Shown piece by piece: positions 53,414 through 61,725 of a stretch of DNA of 64,000 nucleotides. Origin of the DNA: Mollicutes bacterium. GTDB taxonomy: Bacteria; Bacillota_I; Bacilli_A; Izemoplasmatales; Izemoplasmataceae. The translations under genes were made by a program, and so were the position numbers. Under the pieces are notes generated by a model. The model ran no database searches and was not told where the DNA came from. It saw only the letters and a program-made list of their open reading frames with translations. The first letter of the stretch is position 1, and every line of letters starts with the position of its first letter. The stretch covers positions 41,881 through 105,880 of the forward strand of contig PUOX01000064.1 in assembly GCA_003552925.1 (NCBI GenBank). The letters run 5' to 3'.

Positions 53414-54615
53414 GATGCATCACCACGCTTTTGAGTCGAATCAATGATGTTGGCAAAATCATCTCTATTCCTGATGTAAGTGCTCAAAATCTCACGAGGT
53501 ATGATTTGATGAAACTCTTCGGAGGAGAGTATCGTTATGATTTCTTCATCGGTCATCTTTTTTGATATCGGTGTATCCATTTTTAACAAGGAGTAAAAAA
53601 CAGAAAAAGCGACAACCTTTACCGCCAGTTCATCCGTTGAATGATTAAGCGTCGAGTATTGCTTTTCGGCAAAAACATCTTTCTTGCTAATTTGAATGTA
53701 AGGTGATTGACTGGCCTTAAAGGCTATTTTAGGCATTTTTCGAACCGTGGCTAATTCTAGTTGTTCTATTTCATGTAGCTCTTCAAGCGTGTATGAGGGG
53801 TGTTTTTGTAAGAGTTCTTCTTTCGTCTTGGTTCGCATTTCCCGTAAAATCTCAATTCTTTCACGAAATGCATTTTCAACGTCTATATTGTTAGAGAATT
53901 CCTCTGTAAAAGCGTCAATTTGGTCATAGTATTCGTTGTAATCAAAGGTAGTTCCGAAGTAGTTCTTCTGAAGTCTAAAAAACAAATCGATAATTTTGAA
54001 CTCTCGCTCTTTGATTCGGGCAAGTTGTCGATAAAAGAACTCTTTTCTTTTAATCATGATAAATGAGGCCACAGAAAGCAAAACGACAAAAATGAGCAAG
54101 AACAAGAAGAGGTAAAATGTGTTGGGCGAGAGGGTTGTGCCAACGTCAAAGAACTCCGGAAAACGGAAGATGATAAAACTTCCCACAACAAACAAACCAA
54201 CACCGTTTAAATATGCAATTTTTAAATCTTGATATATAGCAATAATTGCATAACTCAAGAACAACACCGCAAAGATGCTAGGCTCTCGAAGCTCAAGTAT
54301 CAATCCAATGGACAATAGATAAACACCCAATGCGCTAATGTATGTGGCAAGCTTGGTATCCGGCAGGAGAAAATGCAAATAGTAAAACACCCCATTGACC
54401 AAAACAATCGTCAACATCAACATCGTGTATGCGACCATCGAATACACAGAGGTTCCCGCAGCGTATAACATTAGATTGATAGGGACGATTAAAACCAACA
54501 GCGACAAAGCGACAAAAAACGCCTTCCGTTGCAAGAAGTAGTACTCTGTATTGGAAGATTCTCTTTCAACTTGTTGCTGTGCAAGTTCCATATTGTTTTC
54601 CAAAAGACGTTTCAT
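53410..54615 (-). CDS. six-helix membrane protein with cytoplasmic domain, first of a pair
   Basis: A 401-residue protein, equal in length and layout to its neighbour: six N-terminal helices (about 30-190, including IAIYQDLKIAYLNGVGL) and a helical cytoplasmic part. Near the end DELAVKVVAFSVFYSLLKMDTPISKKMTDEEIITIL resembles the last third of HD-GYP domains (quoted here in part), without the HD and GYP catalytic residues. It may be a sensor or scaffold that lost enzymatic activity. The ATG at 54615 is spaced seven bases from GGAGG; it lies 15 bases after rsmG. Confidence 0.7.
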   Translation of the reverse strand: MKRLLENNMELAQQQVERESSNTEYYFLQRKAFFVALSLLVLIVPINLMLYAAGTSVYSMVAYTMLMLTIVLVNGVFYYLHFLLPDTKLATYISALGVYLLSIGLILELREPSIFAVLFLSYAIIAIYQDLKIAYLNGVGLFVVGSFIIFRFPEFFDVGTTLSPNTFYLFLFLLIFVVLLSVASFIMIKRKEFFYRQLARIKEREFKIIDLFFRLQKNYFGTTFDYNEYYDQIDAFTEEFSNNIDVENAFRERIEILREMRTKTKEELLQKHPSYTLEELHEIEQLELATVRKMPKIAFKASQSPYIQISKKDVFAEKQYSTLNHSTDELAVKVVAFSVFYSLLKMDTPISKKMTDEEIITILSSEEFHQIIPREILSTYIRNRDDFANIIDSTQKRGDAS

Positions 54616-54630
54616 AATCATGCCTCCAAC

Positions 54631-55314
54631 CTAGAGGGGCGTTTTTTTGACTTGCGAGAATTTGCGGGGATATTTGTAAGGCGTCGAAGCGGTCTTCTCA
54701 ATCATTATAAGGACCCGATCGGTATCGTCAATAGAGTAGCGGTAGATATCCTTGATTTTTCCGCCGAGCAAGTCTAACGCATGTGCCGACTCATCAAGTT
54801 CTTTTTGAAAATTTTTGCCTTTGTAGGCAATGAAGTAACCGCCAACTTTGACAAATGGAAGGCAAAGTTCGCATAAGATATTCAACGAAGCAACGGCCCG
54901 AGCGGTCACAATGTCAAAATCTTCCTTTTGATCGTGTTCCTCGATGCGGCCATGCACGGCATGCATGTCTAATTGCAGTTCTTTGGCTATATGTTCAAGA
55001 AACCGTATCCGTTTTTTGGTGGAGTCCACAACCGTGACCCTCAAACCGAGATGTAGGATTTTTAATGGCAGAGCGGGAAAGCCTGCACCACTTCCGACAT
55101 CCAACAAGCTTTGTGTGTTCAACTCCATCACACGATCCATCATCAAAGAGTCGACAAAATGTTTTCGGTAGATGGATTCAGTCGACTGAGGCGCCGTCAA
55201 ATTCATTTTTTTGTTCCATTCTTCTAATATTCGCGCATACGATTGAAAATTTTGCAGTTGCTTGGGAGAAAGTTTTACATTATATTCTTGAAATATCTTG
55301 TCCGCCTCAACCAT
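54631..55314 (-). CDS. rsmG: 16S rRNA (guanine-527-N7)-methyltransferase
   Basis: A 227-residue RsmG (GidB). LLDVGSGAGFPALPLKI is the SAM loop, YRKHFVDSL and ARAVASLNILCEL are family motifs. Loss gives low-level streptomycin resistance in other species. It follows mnmG in the usual order and precedes the twin membrane proteins where Bacillus has noc. Confidence 0.95.
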   Translation of the reverse strand: MVEADKIFQEYNVKLSPKQLQNFQSYARILEEWNKKMNLTAPQSTESIYRKHFVDSLMMDRVMELNTQSLLDVGSGAGFPALPLKILHLGLRVTVVDSTKKRIRFLEHIAKELQLDMHAVHGRIEEHDQKEDFDIVTARAVASLNILCELCLPFVKVGGYFIAYKGKNFQKELDESAHALDLLGGKIKDIYRYSIDDTDRVLIMIEKTASTPYKYPRKFSQVKKTPL

Positions 55315-55362
55315 CGGCCAACACCTTCCTTTAAACTATGCAGGAAATATTACTGCACGTGA

Positions 55363-57219
55363 CTACGTTTTTGATCGGCTTCGCAAATAGACTCCTAAAA
55401 TGGCTACGTCCGTAGGATTCACGCCGCTTATTCTTGAAGCTTGGCCCAAAGTCAGCGGGCGTATCTTTTTCAACTTCTCTTTAGCTTCATGAGCAAGATT
55501 GTCAATGCGGTCGTAATCGATGTCCGAAGGGATGTTCGTGTCTTCTTGTCGATGCAGCCTCTCCGCTTGTTTTTTGGCCTTTTTTATATACCCTTCGTAT
55601 TTGATGTCAATTTCCACCTGTTCAAAGATTTCCTCATCAAAAGCGAGGTCATCCGAAAATCGCTTGCTGTAAATCGCCTTGATCTCCGGTCTTCGAATCA
55701 AATCGTAGAATGTGGTTTTGTCTCTCAAAGGCTTCGAATTCCATTGCAACAAACGTTCATTCACGGTTTCTTTAGGGTAGAGCACAATAGACTTCAAAGA
55801 GTCTTTCAAAGCTTCGATGTCACGTTTTTTCTCTTGAAAGACTCGATATCGCTCTTCGTCAATCAACCCTACATCGTATCCCTTTTTCATCAAACGCAAA
55901 TCGGCGTTGTCGTTTCGGAGCAACAACCGATGTTCGGCTCTCGATGTCAACAGTCTGTAAGGGTCGATGGTTCCTTTTGTCACCAAATCGTCTATCAACA
56001 CACCGATATAAGCTTCATCACGACGCAATATGAGAGGCTTGCGCCCTTCAATCTTTAAAACCGCGTTGACGCCGGCCAACAACCCTTGTCCTGCGGCTTC
56101 TTCATATCCGCTAGTTCCATTGATTTGACCTGCAAAATACAGATTTTCAATGGGTTTGGACTCTAGTGTCGGCCATAATTGCCTGGAATCAATGGCGTCA
56201 TACTCAATGGCGTATGCATACTTGGTAATCCTGGCATTTTCAAGACCGGGAATGGATTGGACGATTTGAAGCTGCACATCACGCGGAAGCGACGTCGAAA
56301 ACCCTTGAATATAGATGTCGGGAAGGTTGACGCTTTCCGGTTCTAAAAAAATCTGATGTCTTTTTTTGTCTTTGAAACGTACGATTTTGTCTTCTATAGA
56401 GGGACAATACCTTGGGCCAACACCTTCTATGACGCCGCTGTACATAGAGGATTTATGCAGATTCTCGTGAATAATCTCGTGGGTGTTCGCCGTTGTGTAC
56501 GTCAAAAAGCATGATTTCTGTGCAGAGACATCATATTCAAAATCGGAGTAATGGCTGAAACGCCTTACCACGTTATCGCCTTTGTGTTCGTCGGTTTTTG
56601 TGAAATCCACCGTATCTTGGTGAATACGCGGCGGTGTTCCGGTTTTCAACCTGCTCAGTTCAAACCCCATGTCTTTCAGCTGGGGACTCAATCCGGTGGA
56701 TGGCGTTTCACCCTCCGGCCCTTCCGCTTTGATTTGATCGCCCACCAAAACCCGGCTGTTTAAAAACGTGCCGGTTGTCAATATAACGCTAGTTCCGAAG
56801 TATTCTTGGTCTTTGGTTGCAACGCCATAGACTTTGCCGTTCTTCGCCAGAATCTTTTCGACGTAAGCTTCGACAACCGTTAAGTTCTCTTGTGAAAGTA
56901 AAGTCTCTTTCATCCTTTTGGGATATTCCAACTTGTCCGATTGTGCTCGCAAAGCGCGGACGGCAGGTCCTTTAGAATAGTTCAAAAGCCTCATTTGAAT
57001 TAGGGTTGCATCGGCGTTTTTGGCCATTTCTCCACCAAGCGCGTCAATCTCGCGCACCACGATGCCTTTCGCCGGCCCGCCAATCGAGGGGTTGCAAGGC
57101 ATGGAGGCAATATAATCAAGGTTTCCCGTAATCAGCAACGTTCGTTTGTTCATGCGTGCCGAGGAAAGCGCCGCTTCACTTCCGGCGTGTCCCCCGCCAA
57201 CGACAATAATATCATACAT
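55363..57219 (-). CDS. mnmG: tRNA uridine 5-carboxymethylaminomethyl modification enzyme MnmG
   Basis: A 618-residue FAD enzyme (GidA) which with MnmE modifies U34 of several tRNAs. [13 protein letters not shown] binds [14 protein letters not shown] holds a catalytic Cys, and [14 protein letters not shown], [16 protein letters not shown] and [12 protein letters not shown] complete the family pattern. The ATG at 57219 gives the standard N-terminus. mnmE is not in the window. Confidence 0.96.
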   Translation of the reverse strand: MYDIIVVGGGHAGSEAALSSARMNKRTLLITGNLDYIASMPCNPSIGGPAKGIVVREIDALGGEMAKNADATLIQMRLLNYSKGPAVRALRAQSDKLEYPKRMKETLLSQENLTVVEAYVEKILAKNGKVYGVATKDQEYFGTSVILTTGTFLNSRVLVGDQIKAEGPEGETPSTGLSPQLKDMGFELSRLKTGTPPRIHQDTVDFTKTDEHKGDNVVRRFSHYSDFEYDVSAQKSCFLTYTTANTHEIIHENLHKSSMYSGVIEGVGPRYCPSIEDKIVRFKDKKRHQIFLEPESVNLPDIYIQGFSTSLPRDVQLQIVQSIPGLENARITKYAYAIEYDAIDSRQLWPTLESKPIENLYFAGQINGTSGYEEAAGQGLLAGVNAVLKIEGRKPLILRRDEAYIGVLIDDLVTKGTIDPYRLLTSRAEHRLLLRNDNADLRLMKKGYDVGLIDEERYRVFQEKKRDIEALKDSLKSIVLYPKETVNERLLQWNSKPLRDKTTFYDLIRRPEIKAIYSKRFSDDLAFDEEIFEQVEIDIKYEGYIKKAKKQAERLHRQEDTNIPSDIDYDRIDNLAHEAKEKLKKIRPLTLGQASRISGVNPTDVAILGVYLRSRSKT

Positions 57220-57240
57220 ACGTATCACCACTTCAAAATC

Positions 57241-57269
57241 ATTGTATACTTTATTATTCCATTAGTAAA
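57241..57269 (-). promoter_or_regulatory. promoter of mnmG-rsmG
   Basis: Minus strand: -35 TTTACT (57264-57269), 17-base spacer, -10 TACAAT (57241-57246). Confidence 0.75.
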
Positions 57270-57312
57270 TACTTTCACACAGTTCCTGATAATGCCTTTA
57301 TAACAAATACAC

Positions 57313-57340
57313 TATAAAGAAAGCCGTCCTAGGACGGCTT
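57313..57340 (-). terminator. terminator of the HAD phosphatase gene
   Basis: Palindrome AAGCCGTCCTAGGACGGCTT (57321-57340) followed by a T-rich stretch on the minus strand, at the stop codon. Confidence 0.8.
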
Positions 57341-58124
57341 ACAACATGTTCAGCTTGACAAACGCTTCATAAAACCCATTGTCCTCCACACGTGAAGTCA
57401 CGATATCGGAGGCCTCTTTGAGGGGTTTACATGCATTGCCCATGGCAATGCCGATGCCGGCTTCTCGGATAAGGGATATGTCGTTGAATCCATCACCGAT
57501 GGCAACGGTGTGTTCGCGCAGAAAACCTAGATGTTTCGCCAAAACTTTCATCCCCGTCTCTTTCATGCCACCACGATGATTGATGTCGACGCCGTATGGG
57601 CAAGAAGCGATGAACTCCAACGCAGGGTACTTTGACGCAATGTTTTCGTAATCGTCAGACTCATTAAACATGACCATTTGCAATACGTTGTTTTGGAGGT
57701 GGAAGTTTGGAACCGTTGTCGGTTCCGGCAAATTGAAATACTCACTGAAACGCTTGGGCAAATCGGTGTTTTTCTCGGCGATAGCGTACTGATGGGCCGA
57801 CAAGTACGCCACATCGATGCCTCGTTGTCGTAGATCATCACTCAATTCTTTCACAAGAGATGCGGGGATGTTGTTTTCATAGAGAACCTCCCCTTTATGG
57901 CAGACGTACCTGCCGTTTACGGCAATGAAAGTTTCAATGTTAAGGTCTCTCAATACATCGCCCAACAAAGCAGGCGATCGTCCGGTTGCCATAACGAGGT
58001 GATGTCCGTTTTCACGCAAAAGCTCCAACGCCTTGCGTGTTTTTTGAGGCACCGTATGCGTTGTGTGGTCAATAACAGTTCCATCCAAATCAAAAAAAAT
58101 CCATTTTGGCGTTTTCTTAGGCAT
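57339..58124 (-). CDS. Cof-type HAD-IIB hydrolase
   Basis: A 261-residue phosphatase. Motif I FFDLDGTVID (nucleophile Asp near residue 12), motif II ATGRSP, a cap domain, and motif III/IV AIGDGFNDISLI. Members act on sugar phosphates, flavin or PLP; the substrate is unknown. It starts at the ATG 58124; upstream in-frame codons lie inside the SRP RNA gene and are not coding. Confidence 0.9.
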   Translation of the reverse strand: MPKKTPKWIFFDLDGTVIDHTTHTVPQKTRKALELLRENGHHLVMATGRSPALLGDVLRDLNIETFIAVNGRYVCHKGEVLYENNIPASLVKELSDDLRQRGIDVAYLSAHQYAIAEKNTDLPKRFSEYFNLPEPTTVPNFHLQNNVLQMVMFNESDDYENIASKYPALEFIASCPYGVDINHRGGMKETGMKVLAKHLGFLREHTVAIGDGFNDISLIREAGIGIAMGNACKPLKEASDIVTSRVEDNGFYEAFVKLNML

Positions 58125-58145
58125 ATAGATTCCCTTTCCGTATTT

Positions 58146-58264
58146 AAAAAGTCTCCCGCCGAGCATCCCCACCCACATAGACAAAAGGCTTAAGGCTGCT
58201 TCGTTCCCGACCTGACCTGGTTCACCCATGCCTATTGGATGAGGATGCTCGACAAGAGACTTCT
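58146..58264 (-). ncRNA. ffs: signal recognition particle RNA (small bacterial type)
   Basis: The minus strand has the conserved domain IV apical hairpin ACCAGGTCAGG...GAACGAAGCAGCC, with its Ffh-binding internal loops, and a long closing stem AGTCTC...GAGACT that ends in TTTTT. Location next to tadA matches Bacillus scr. Length about 115 bases; it lacks the Alu domain of long Bacillus-type SRP RNA. Confidence 0.92.
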
Positions 58265-58274
58265 ACCAATAGAT

Positions 58275-58303
58275 ACTATACCTTACTTTGCTATTTTCGT
58301 AAA
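58275..58303 (-). promoter_or_regulatory. promoter of SRP RNA
   Basis: Minus strand: -35 TTTACG (58298-58303), 17-base spacer, -10 TATAGT (58275-58280), within the last codons of tadA and about 12 bases before the RNA. Confidence 0.7.
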
Positions 58304-58740
58304 GATGAAAAAAACTTGCGTATCATCTGCCTGCTTTCCTGAGCCAAAACCCCCGAATCAATGGCGACTTTGTGGTTGAAGGGTCCCTCAAAAACGTTCA
58401 ATCCAGAAACATGTGCTCCGTTTTTGTTGTCGCTCGCTGCGTATACCAGCCGTTTGATTCGCGATTGAATGATGGTGCCGGCGCACATTGGACAAGGTTC
58501 CACACTGACATAAATGGTGCAGTCTTCCAATCGCCAACTTCCGAGTGTGCGGCAGGCTTCGTCAATGGCGATGATTTCCGCATGTGCGGTAGCACGCTGC
58601 AAGGTTTCTCTTTGATTGTAGCCTCGACCAATAATCGCGCCTTCATAAACGACAACGGCCCCTATGGGCACCTCGTCTTTTGCGAGCGCCTTCTTGGCTT
58701 CATTCAAAGCTTCCGTCATATACAATTCATCGCTTTTCAC
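58291..58740 (-). CDS. tadA: tRNA-specific adenosine deaminase
   Basis: A 149-residue zinc deaminase that makes inosine 34 in tRNA-Arg(ACG). TAHAEIIAID holds His53 and Glu55; EPCPMCAGTI holds Cys83 and Cys86. A GTG start (58740), six bases after GGAGG, gives the normal length; no ATG has as good a site. Confidence 0.94.
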   Translation of the reverse strand: MKSDELYMTEALNEAKKALAKDEVPIGAVVVYEGAIIGRGYNQRETLQRATAHAEIIAIDEACRTLGSWRLEDCTIYVSVEPCPMCAGTIIQSRIKRLVYAASDNKNGAHVSGLNVFEGPFNHKVAIDSGVLAQESRQMIRKFFSSLRK

Positions 58741-58758
58741 TTTGAACCTCCAGAAAAT

Positions 58759-58782
58759 AAAAGGCCACAAAAGTGGCCTTTT
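58759..58782 (-). terminator. terminator of rpmE
   Basis: Stem AAGGCCAC/GTGGCCTT, loop TTTT, T-rich tail on the minus strand. Confidence 0.88.
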
Positions 58783-58791
58783 CCAGTTTGT

Positions 58792-59007
58792 TTACTCGGT
58801 TTCTTTTTTCATGCCGTAGCGTTTGTTGAAACGTTCAACACGACCCGCGGTTTTTCCGTGTCGTTGTTTGCCGGTAAAGAAAGGGTGACAGTTTGAACAT
58901 GTATCAACACGTACTTCATCCAGAACAGAACCGCTTTCAAACTCGTTACCACATGTTGTGCATTTCACAGTAACTTTCTTATAATCCGGGTGAATACCTT
59001 TTTTCAT
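58792..59007 (-). CDS. rpmE: 50S ribosomal protein L31
   Basis: A 71-residue L31, zinc-containing (C+) type: CTTCGNEF and [14 protein letters not shown] hold the metal ligands. It bridges the subunits. It starts [16 protein letters not shown] with GGAGC upstream, has its own promoter and terminator, and could be exchanged for a zinc-free paralogue under zinc limitation in relatives. Confidence 0.97.
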   Translation of the reverse strand: MKKGIHPDYKKVTVKCTTCGNEFESGSVLDEVRVDTCSNCHPFFTGKQRHGKTAGRVERFNKRYGMKKETE

Positions 59008-59062
59008 TATAACGATGCTCCTTCCGCCATGATTTTCATCATAGTAAGTTCAACGCTTAATG

Positions 59063-59091
59063 ATTATACCAAAAAGGCTTTTTGAACGCAA
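59063..59091 (-). promoter_or_regulatory. promoter of rpmE
   Basis: Minus strand: -35 TTGCGT (59086-59091), 17-base spacer, extended -10 TGGTATAAT (TATAAT 59063-59068). Confidence 0.8.
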
Positions 59092-59131
59092 GTTTTTTCC
59101 ATAAAAACCTCAGCTTATCTTTCATATGGTA

Positions 59132-59140
59132 TGTTATAAT
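59132..59140 (+). promoter_or_regulatory. extended -10 promoter of the fumarase-malic enzyme operon
   Basis: TGTTATAAT, an extended -10, about 29 bases before the ATG at 59170; no good -35. Confidence 0.65.
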
Positions 59141-59169
59141 CATGTATGTGATGCGAGGAAGGTGATTGA

Positions 59170-60009
59170 ATGCGAAAAGTACCCGCTGAACAAGTGAAAA
59201 AATCTGTGAAAGAAGCCTTGATTCGAATGAATCATCATTTAGACGATTCTTTGTTGACAGCGTTTCGAAAAGCGCGCGACAAAGAACGTCGTGAGGTTTC
59301 AAAATCTATTTTGGACGATCTTATTGAAAATCAGGAAATAGCCAAACAAGGCGTATTTCCTCTTTGTCAAGATACGGGCATGGTCGTGATGTTCGTAGAA
59401 ATCGGCCACGAACTCACCATGGACTACTCGCTCGAAGATGTCTTAAACCAAGGCGTGAAAGAAGCTTATGAAGAGGGGTTTCTCAGAAAGTCGGTGGTCA
59501 AGCATCCCTTTCGTAGAGAAAACACGAGCGACAACACCCCTGCGATTGTCCATTTCAAGCACGTGATGGGAGACCAACTGAGAATCAAAATTGCGGCTAA
59601 AGGGGCCGGAAGCGAAAACATGTCCAAAGTCGGCATTTTGAAACCCAGCGATGGTGCCGAAGGAGTCAAAAAAATGGTGCGCAACGCCATCGAAGAAGCC
59701 GGAGGCAGACCTTGCCCGCCGATTATTGTCGGCATCGGTTTGGGAGGCAATCTTGAAAAAAGCGCATTATTGGCCAAAGAAGCGCTTTTCCGAGATTTGG
59801 ATGATGAAAGCGACGATGAAGACATCCGACAATTGGAACGCGAGCTATACAAGGAAATCAACGCTTTGGACATCGGACCTATGGGCGTTGGTGGAGAAAC
59901 CACTTGTTTAGCGGTAAAAATCAATACGTATCCGATGCACATCGCGTCTTTGCCGGTCGCCATCAACATTCAATGCCACGCTTCGAGGCATGAAGAGGTG
60001 ATTTTATGA
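59170..60009 (+). CDS. fumarate hydratase class I, alpha subunit
   Basis: A 279-residue iron-sulfur hydro-lyase subunit. Cys66 (LCQDTG), Cys182 (RPCPP) and Cys269 (QCHASR) are positioned as 4Fe-4S ligands. KGAGSENMS binds substrate. It interconverts fumarate and malate, or may be an L(+)-tartrate dehydratase relative; with the beta subunit and malic enzyme next to it, fumarase is preferred. Overlaps the beta gene by 4 bases. Confidence 0.92.
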   Translation: MRKVPAEQVKKSVKEALIRMNHHLDDSLLTAFRKARDKERREVSKSILDDLIENQEIAKQGVFPLCQDTGMVVMFVEIGHELTMDYSLEDVLNQGVKEAYEEGFLRKSVVKHPFRRENTSDNTPAIVHFKHVMGDQLRIKIAAKGAGSENMSKVGILKPSDGAEGVKKMVRNAIEEAGGRPCPPIIVGIGLGGNLEKSALLAKEALFRDLDDESDDEDIRQLERELYKEINALDIGPMGVGGETTCLAVKINTYPMHIASLPVAINIQCHASRHEEVIL

Positions 60010-60527
60010 AACGCCTCACACCACCCATTTCCGAAAAATCCCTAGAATCATTGCAGGCAGGCGAAAAGGTTTTTATTACAGGTACGGTGTACACCGCGAG
60101 AGACCAAGCGCATATTCGTCTTGTCGATGAGAAGCGTCCACCGTTCGATTTGCGAGGTTCCATCATTTATTACGTTGGCCCCACGCCGGCAAAAGAAGGG
60201 CAAATCGTAGGGTCGAGCGGCCCTACTTCATCATACCGCATGGACGAACTTGCCGTGCCGCTAATGGAAAGAGGCGTCAAAGTCATGATCGGCAAAGGCG
60301 ACCGCAGCGAGGATTTCCATAAAGCGATGCTTTTGAACAAATCAGTATACTTGATCGCAACCGGCGGCGCCGCCGCACTTTTAGCCAGCAAAATCAAGTC
60401 CCGAAAGCTTCTGGCTTACGAGGAACTTGGACCCGAAGCCGTCTACGAATTGCAAGTTGAGGATTTCCCCTGTTTCGTGGCTTACGATTTGCACGGAAAC
60501 TCTATTTTCAGGAGGGCGTCCGGATGA
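60006..60527 (+). CDS. fumarate hydratase class I, beta subunit
   Basis: A 173-residue beta subunit: GTVYTARDQAHIRL, YYVGPTPAKEG, GPTSSYRMD and KGDRSEDF are diagnostic. It joins the alpha subunit. Overlaps the malic enzyme gene by 4 bases, so all three are translated together. Confidence 0.93.
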   Translation: MKRLTPPISEKSLESLQAGEKVFITGTVYTARDQAHIRLVDEKRPPFDLRGSIIYYVGPTPAKEGQIVGSSGPTSSYRMDELAVPLMERGVKVMIGKGDRSEDFHKAMLLNKSVYLIATGGAAALLASKIKSRKLLAYEELGPEAVYELQVEDFPCFVAYDLHGNSIFRRASG

Positions 60528-61696
60528 AGAGCTTAAAAGAACGAAGCTTGGCGCTGCATAAAAAACACAAAGGAAAGCTGGAAATTATCCCAAAAGTCCC
60601 ACTTGAAACCAATGAAGACCTTTCTTTGGCGTATTCGCCCGGCGTTGCCGAACCTTGCCGCATAATCGCCAACAACAAGCAAGAAGCGTACACATACACC
60701 ACAAAACAGAACATGGTGGCGGTCGTTACGGACGGAAGCGCCGTTTTGGGACTTGGCAACATCGGCGCCGAAGCATCGCTTCCTGTCATGGAAGGGAAAG
60801 CCGTGTTGTTCAAAGCCTTTGCGAACGTCGATGCCGTACCGGTTTGCTTAAACACCCAAGACGCCGATAAAATTGTGGAAACGTGCAAGCACATAGCGCC
60901 TACCTACGGAGGCATAAATTTAGAGGATATTGCGGCGCCCAAGTGCATTGAAGTCGAACAAAGACTTAAGGAGGCCCTCGACATCCCCGTTTTTCACGAC
61001 GACCAGCACGGGACGGCCATCGTCACCGCGGCCGGCATGCTCAACAGCTGTCGTCTCTTGAAACGTTCCATCAAAGATTTAGACATCGTTTTATGCGGTA
61101 CGGGCGCCGCCGGCCATGCCATTGCAAAAATGCTCAATGCCTTGGGGGTAAAACGAATACACGCTTACAACAAGCAAGGCGTATTGAGCGAAGAAAACAT
61201 CGCCCAATACGACAATACCATTCAAAGCCTGTTTCGAGACGGCATCCTTGCTTCTCCTTCAGAACCAAGAAAAAAGTCGCTGTCCGACTTAATGAAAGGG
61301 GCTGATGCGTTCATCGGCGTCTCAGTGGGGAATCTATTGGACGAAGGCGACATTCGAAACATGAACGATTCTCCCATTGTGTTCGCACTGGCCAACCCCG
61401 ACCCGGAGATTGATCCGAAGCTGGCGATAAAAGCCGGAGCCGCCATCGTTGGCACCGGAAGAAGCGACCACCCCAACCAAATCAACAATGTCCTCGCTTT
61501 CCCGGGGATATTCCGAGGAGCCTTAGACGCCAGAGCTAGAGAAATCACCGACGAGATGAAGTTGGCGGCTGCGCACGCCATCGCCGGCGTCATTGATGAG
61601 AAGGACCTTCGCAACGACTATATTATTCCTTCCCCATACAACAAACGTGTCGCTTTGGCGGTCGCCGAAGCCGTCCGGAGAACCGCAAAAAAATAG
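60524..61696 (+). CDS. NAD(P)-dependent malic enzyme (oxaloacetate-decarboxylating type)
   Basis: A 390-residue short bacterial malic enzyme converting malate to pyruvate, CO2 and NAD(P)H. SLAYSPGVAEPC, EGKAVLFKAF, FHDDQHGTAIV (metal site) and GTGAAGHAIAKML (nucleotide fold) are visible. In the same operon fumarase makes malate from fumarate, so together they form a fumarate-to-pyruvate branch; the reverse direction is also thermodynamically possible for fumarase. A phosphotransacetylase-like C-domain is absent. Confidence 0.95.
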   Translation: MKSLKERSLALHKKHKGKLEIIPKVPLETNEDLSLAYSPGVAEPCRIIANNKQEAYTYTTKQNMVAVVTDGSAVLGLGNIGAEASLPVMEGKAVLFKAFANVDAVPVCLNTQDADKIVETCKHIAPTYGGINLEDIAAPKCIEVEQRLKEALDIPVFHDDQHGTAIVTAAGMLNSCRLLKRSIKDLDIVLCGTGAAGHAIAKMLNALGVKRIHAYNKQGVLSEENIAQYDNTIQSLFRDGILASPSEPRKKSLSDLMKGADAFIGVSVGNLLDEGDIRNMNDSPIVFALANPDPEIDPKLAIKAGAAIVGTGRSDHPNQINNVLAFPGIFRGALDARAREITDEMKLAAAHAIAGVIDEKDLRNDYIIPSPYNKRVALAVAEAVRRTAKK

Positions 61697-61725
61697 ATGC
61701 GATCTAAGAAAATCGCATCTTTTTT
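61695..61725 (+). terminator. terminator of the fumarase-malic enzyme operon
   Basis: Stem AGATGCGAT/ATCGCATCT with an eight-base loop and a six-base T-tract on the plus strand, convergent with the propeller gene's end. Confidence 0.88.

Noticed and set aside
58125..58229. N-terminal extension of the HAD phosphatase
   Set aside because: The extra in-frame codons fall inside the SRP RNA gene; the domain starts right after the ATG at 58124, which fits the family.
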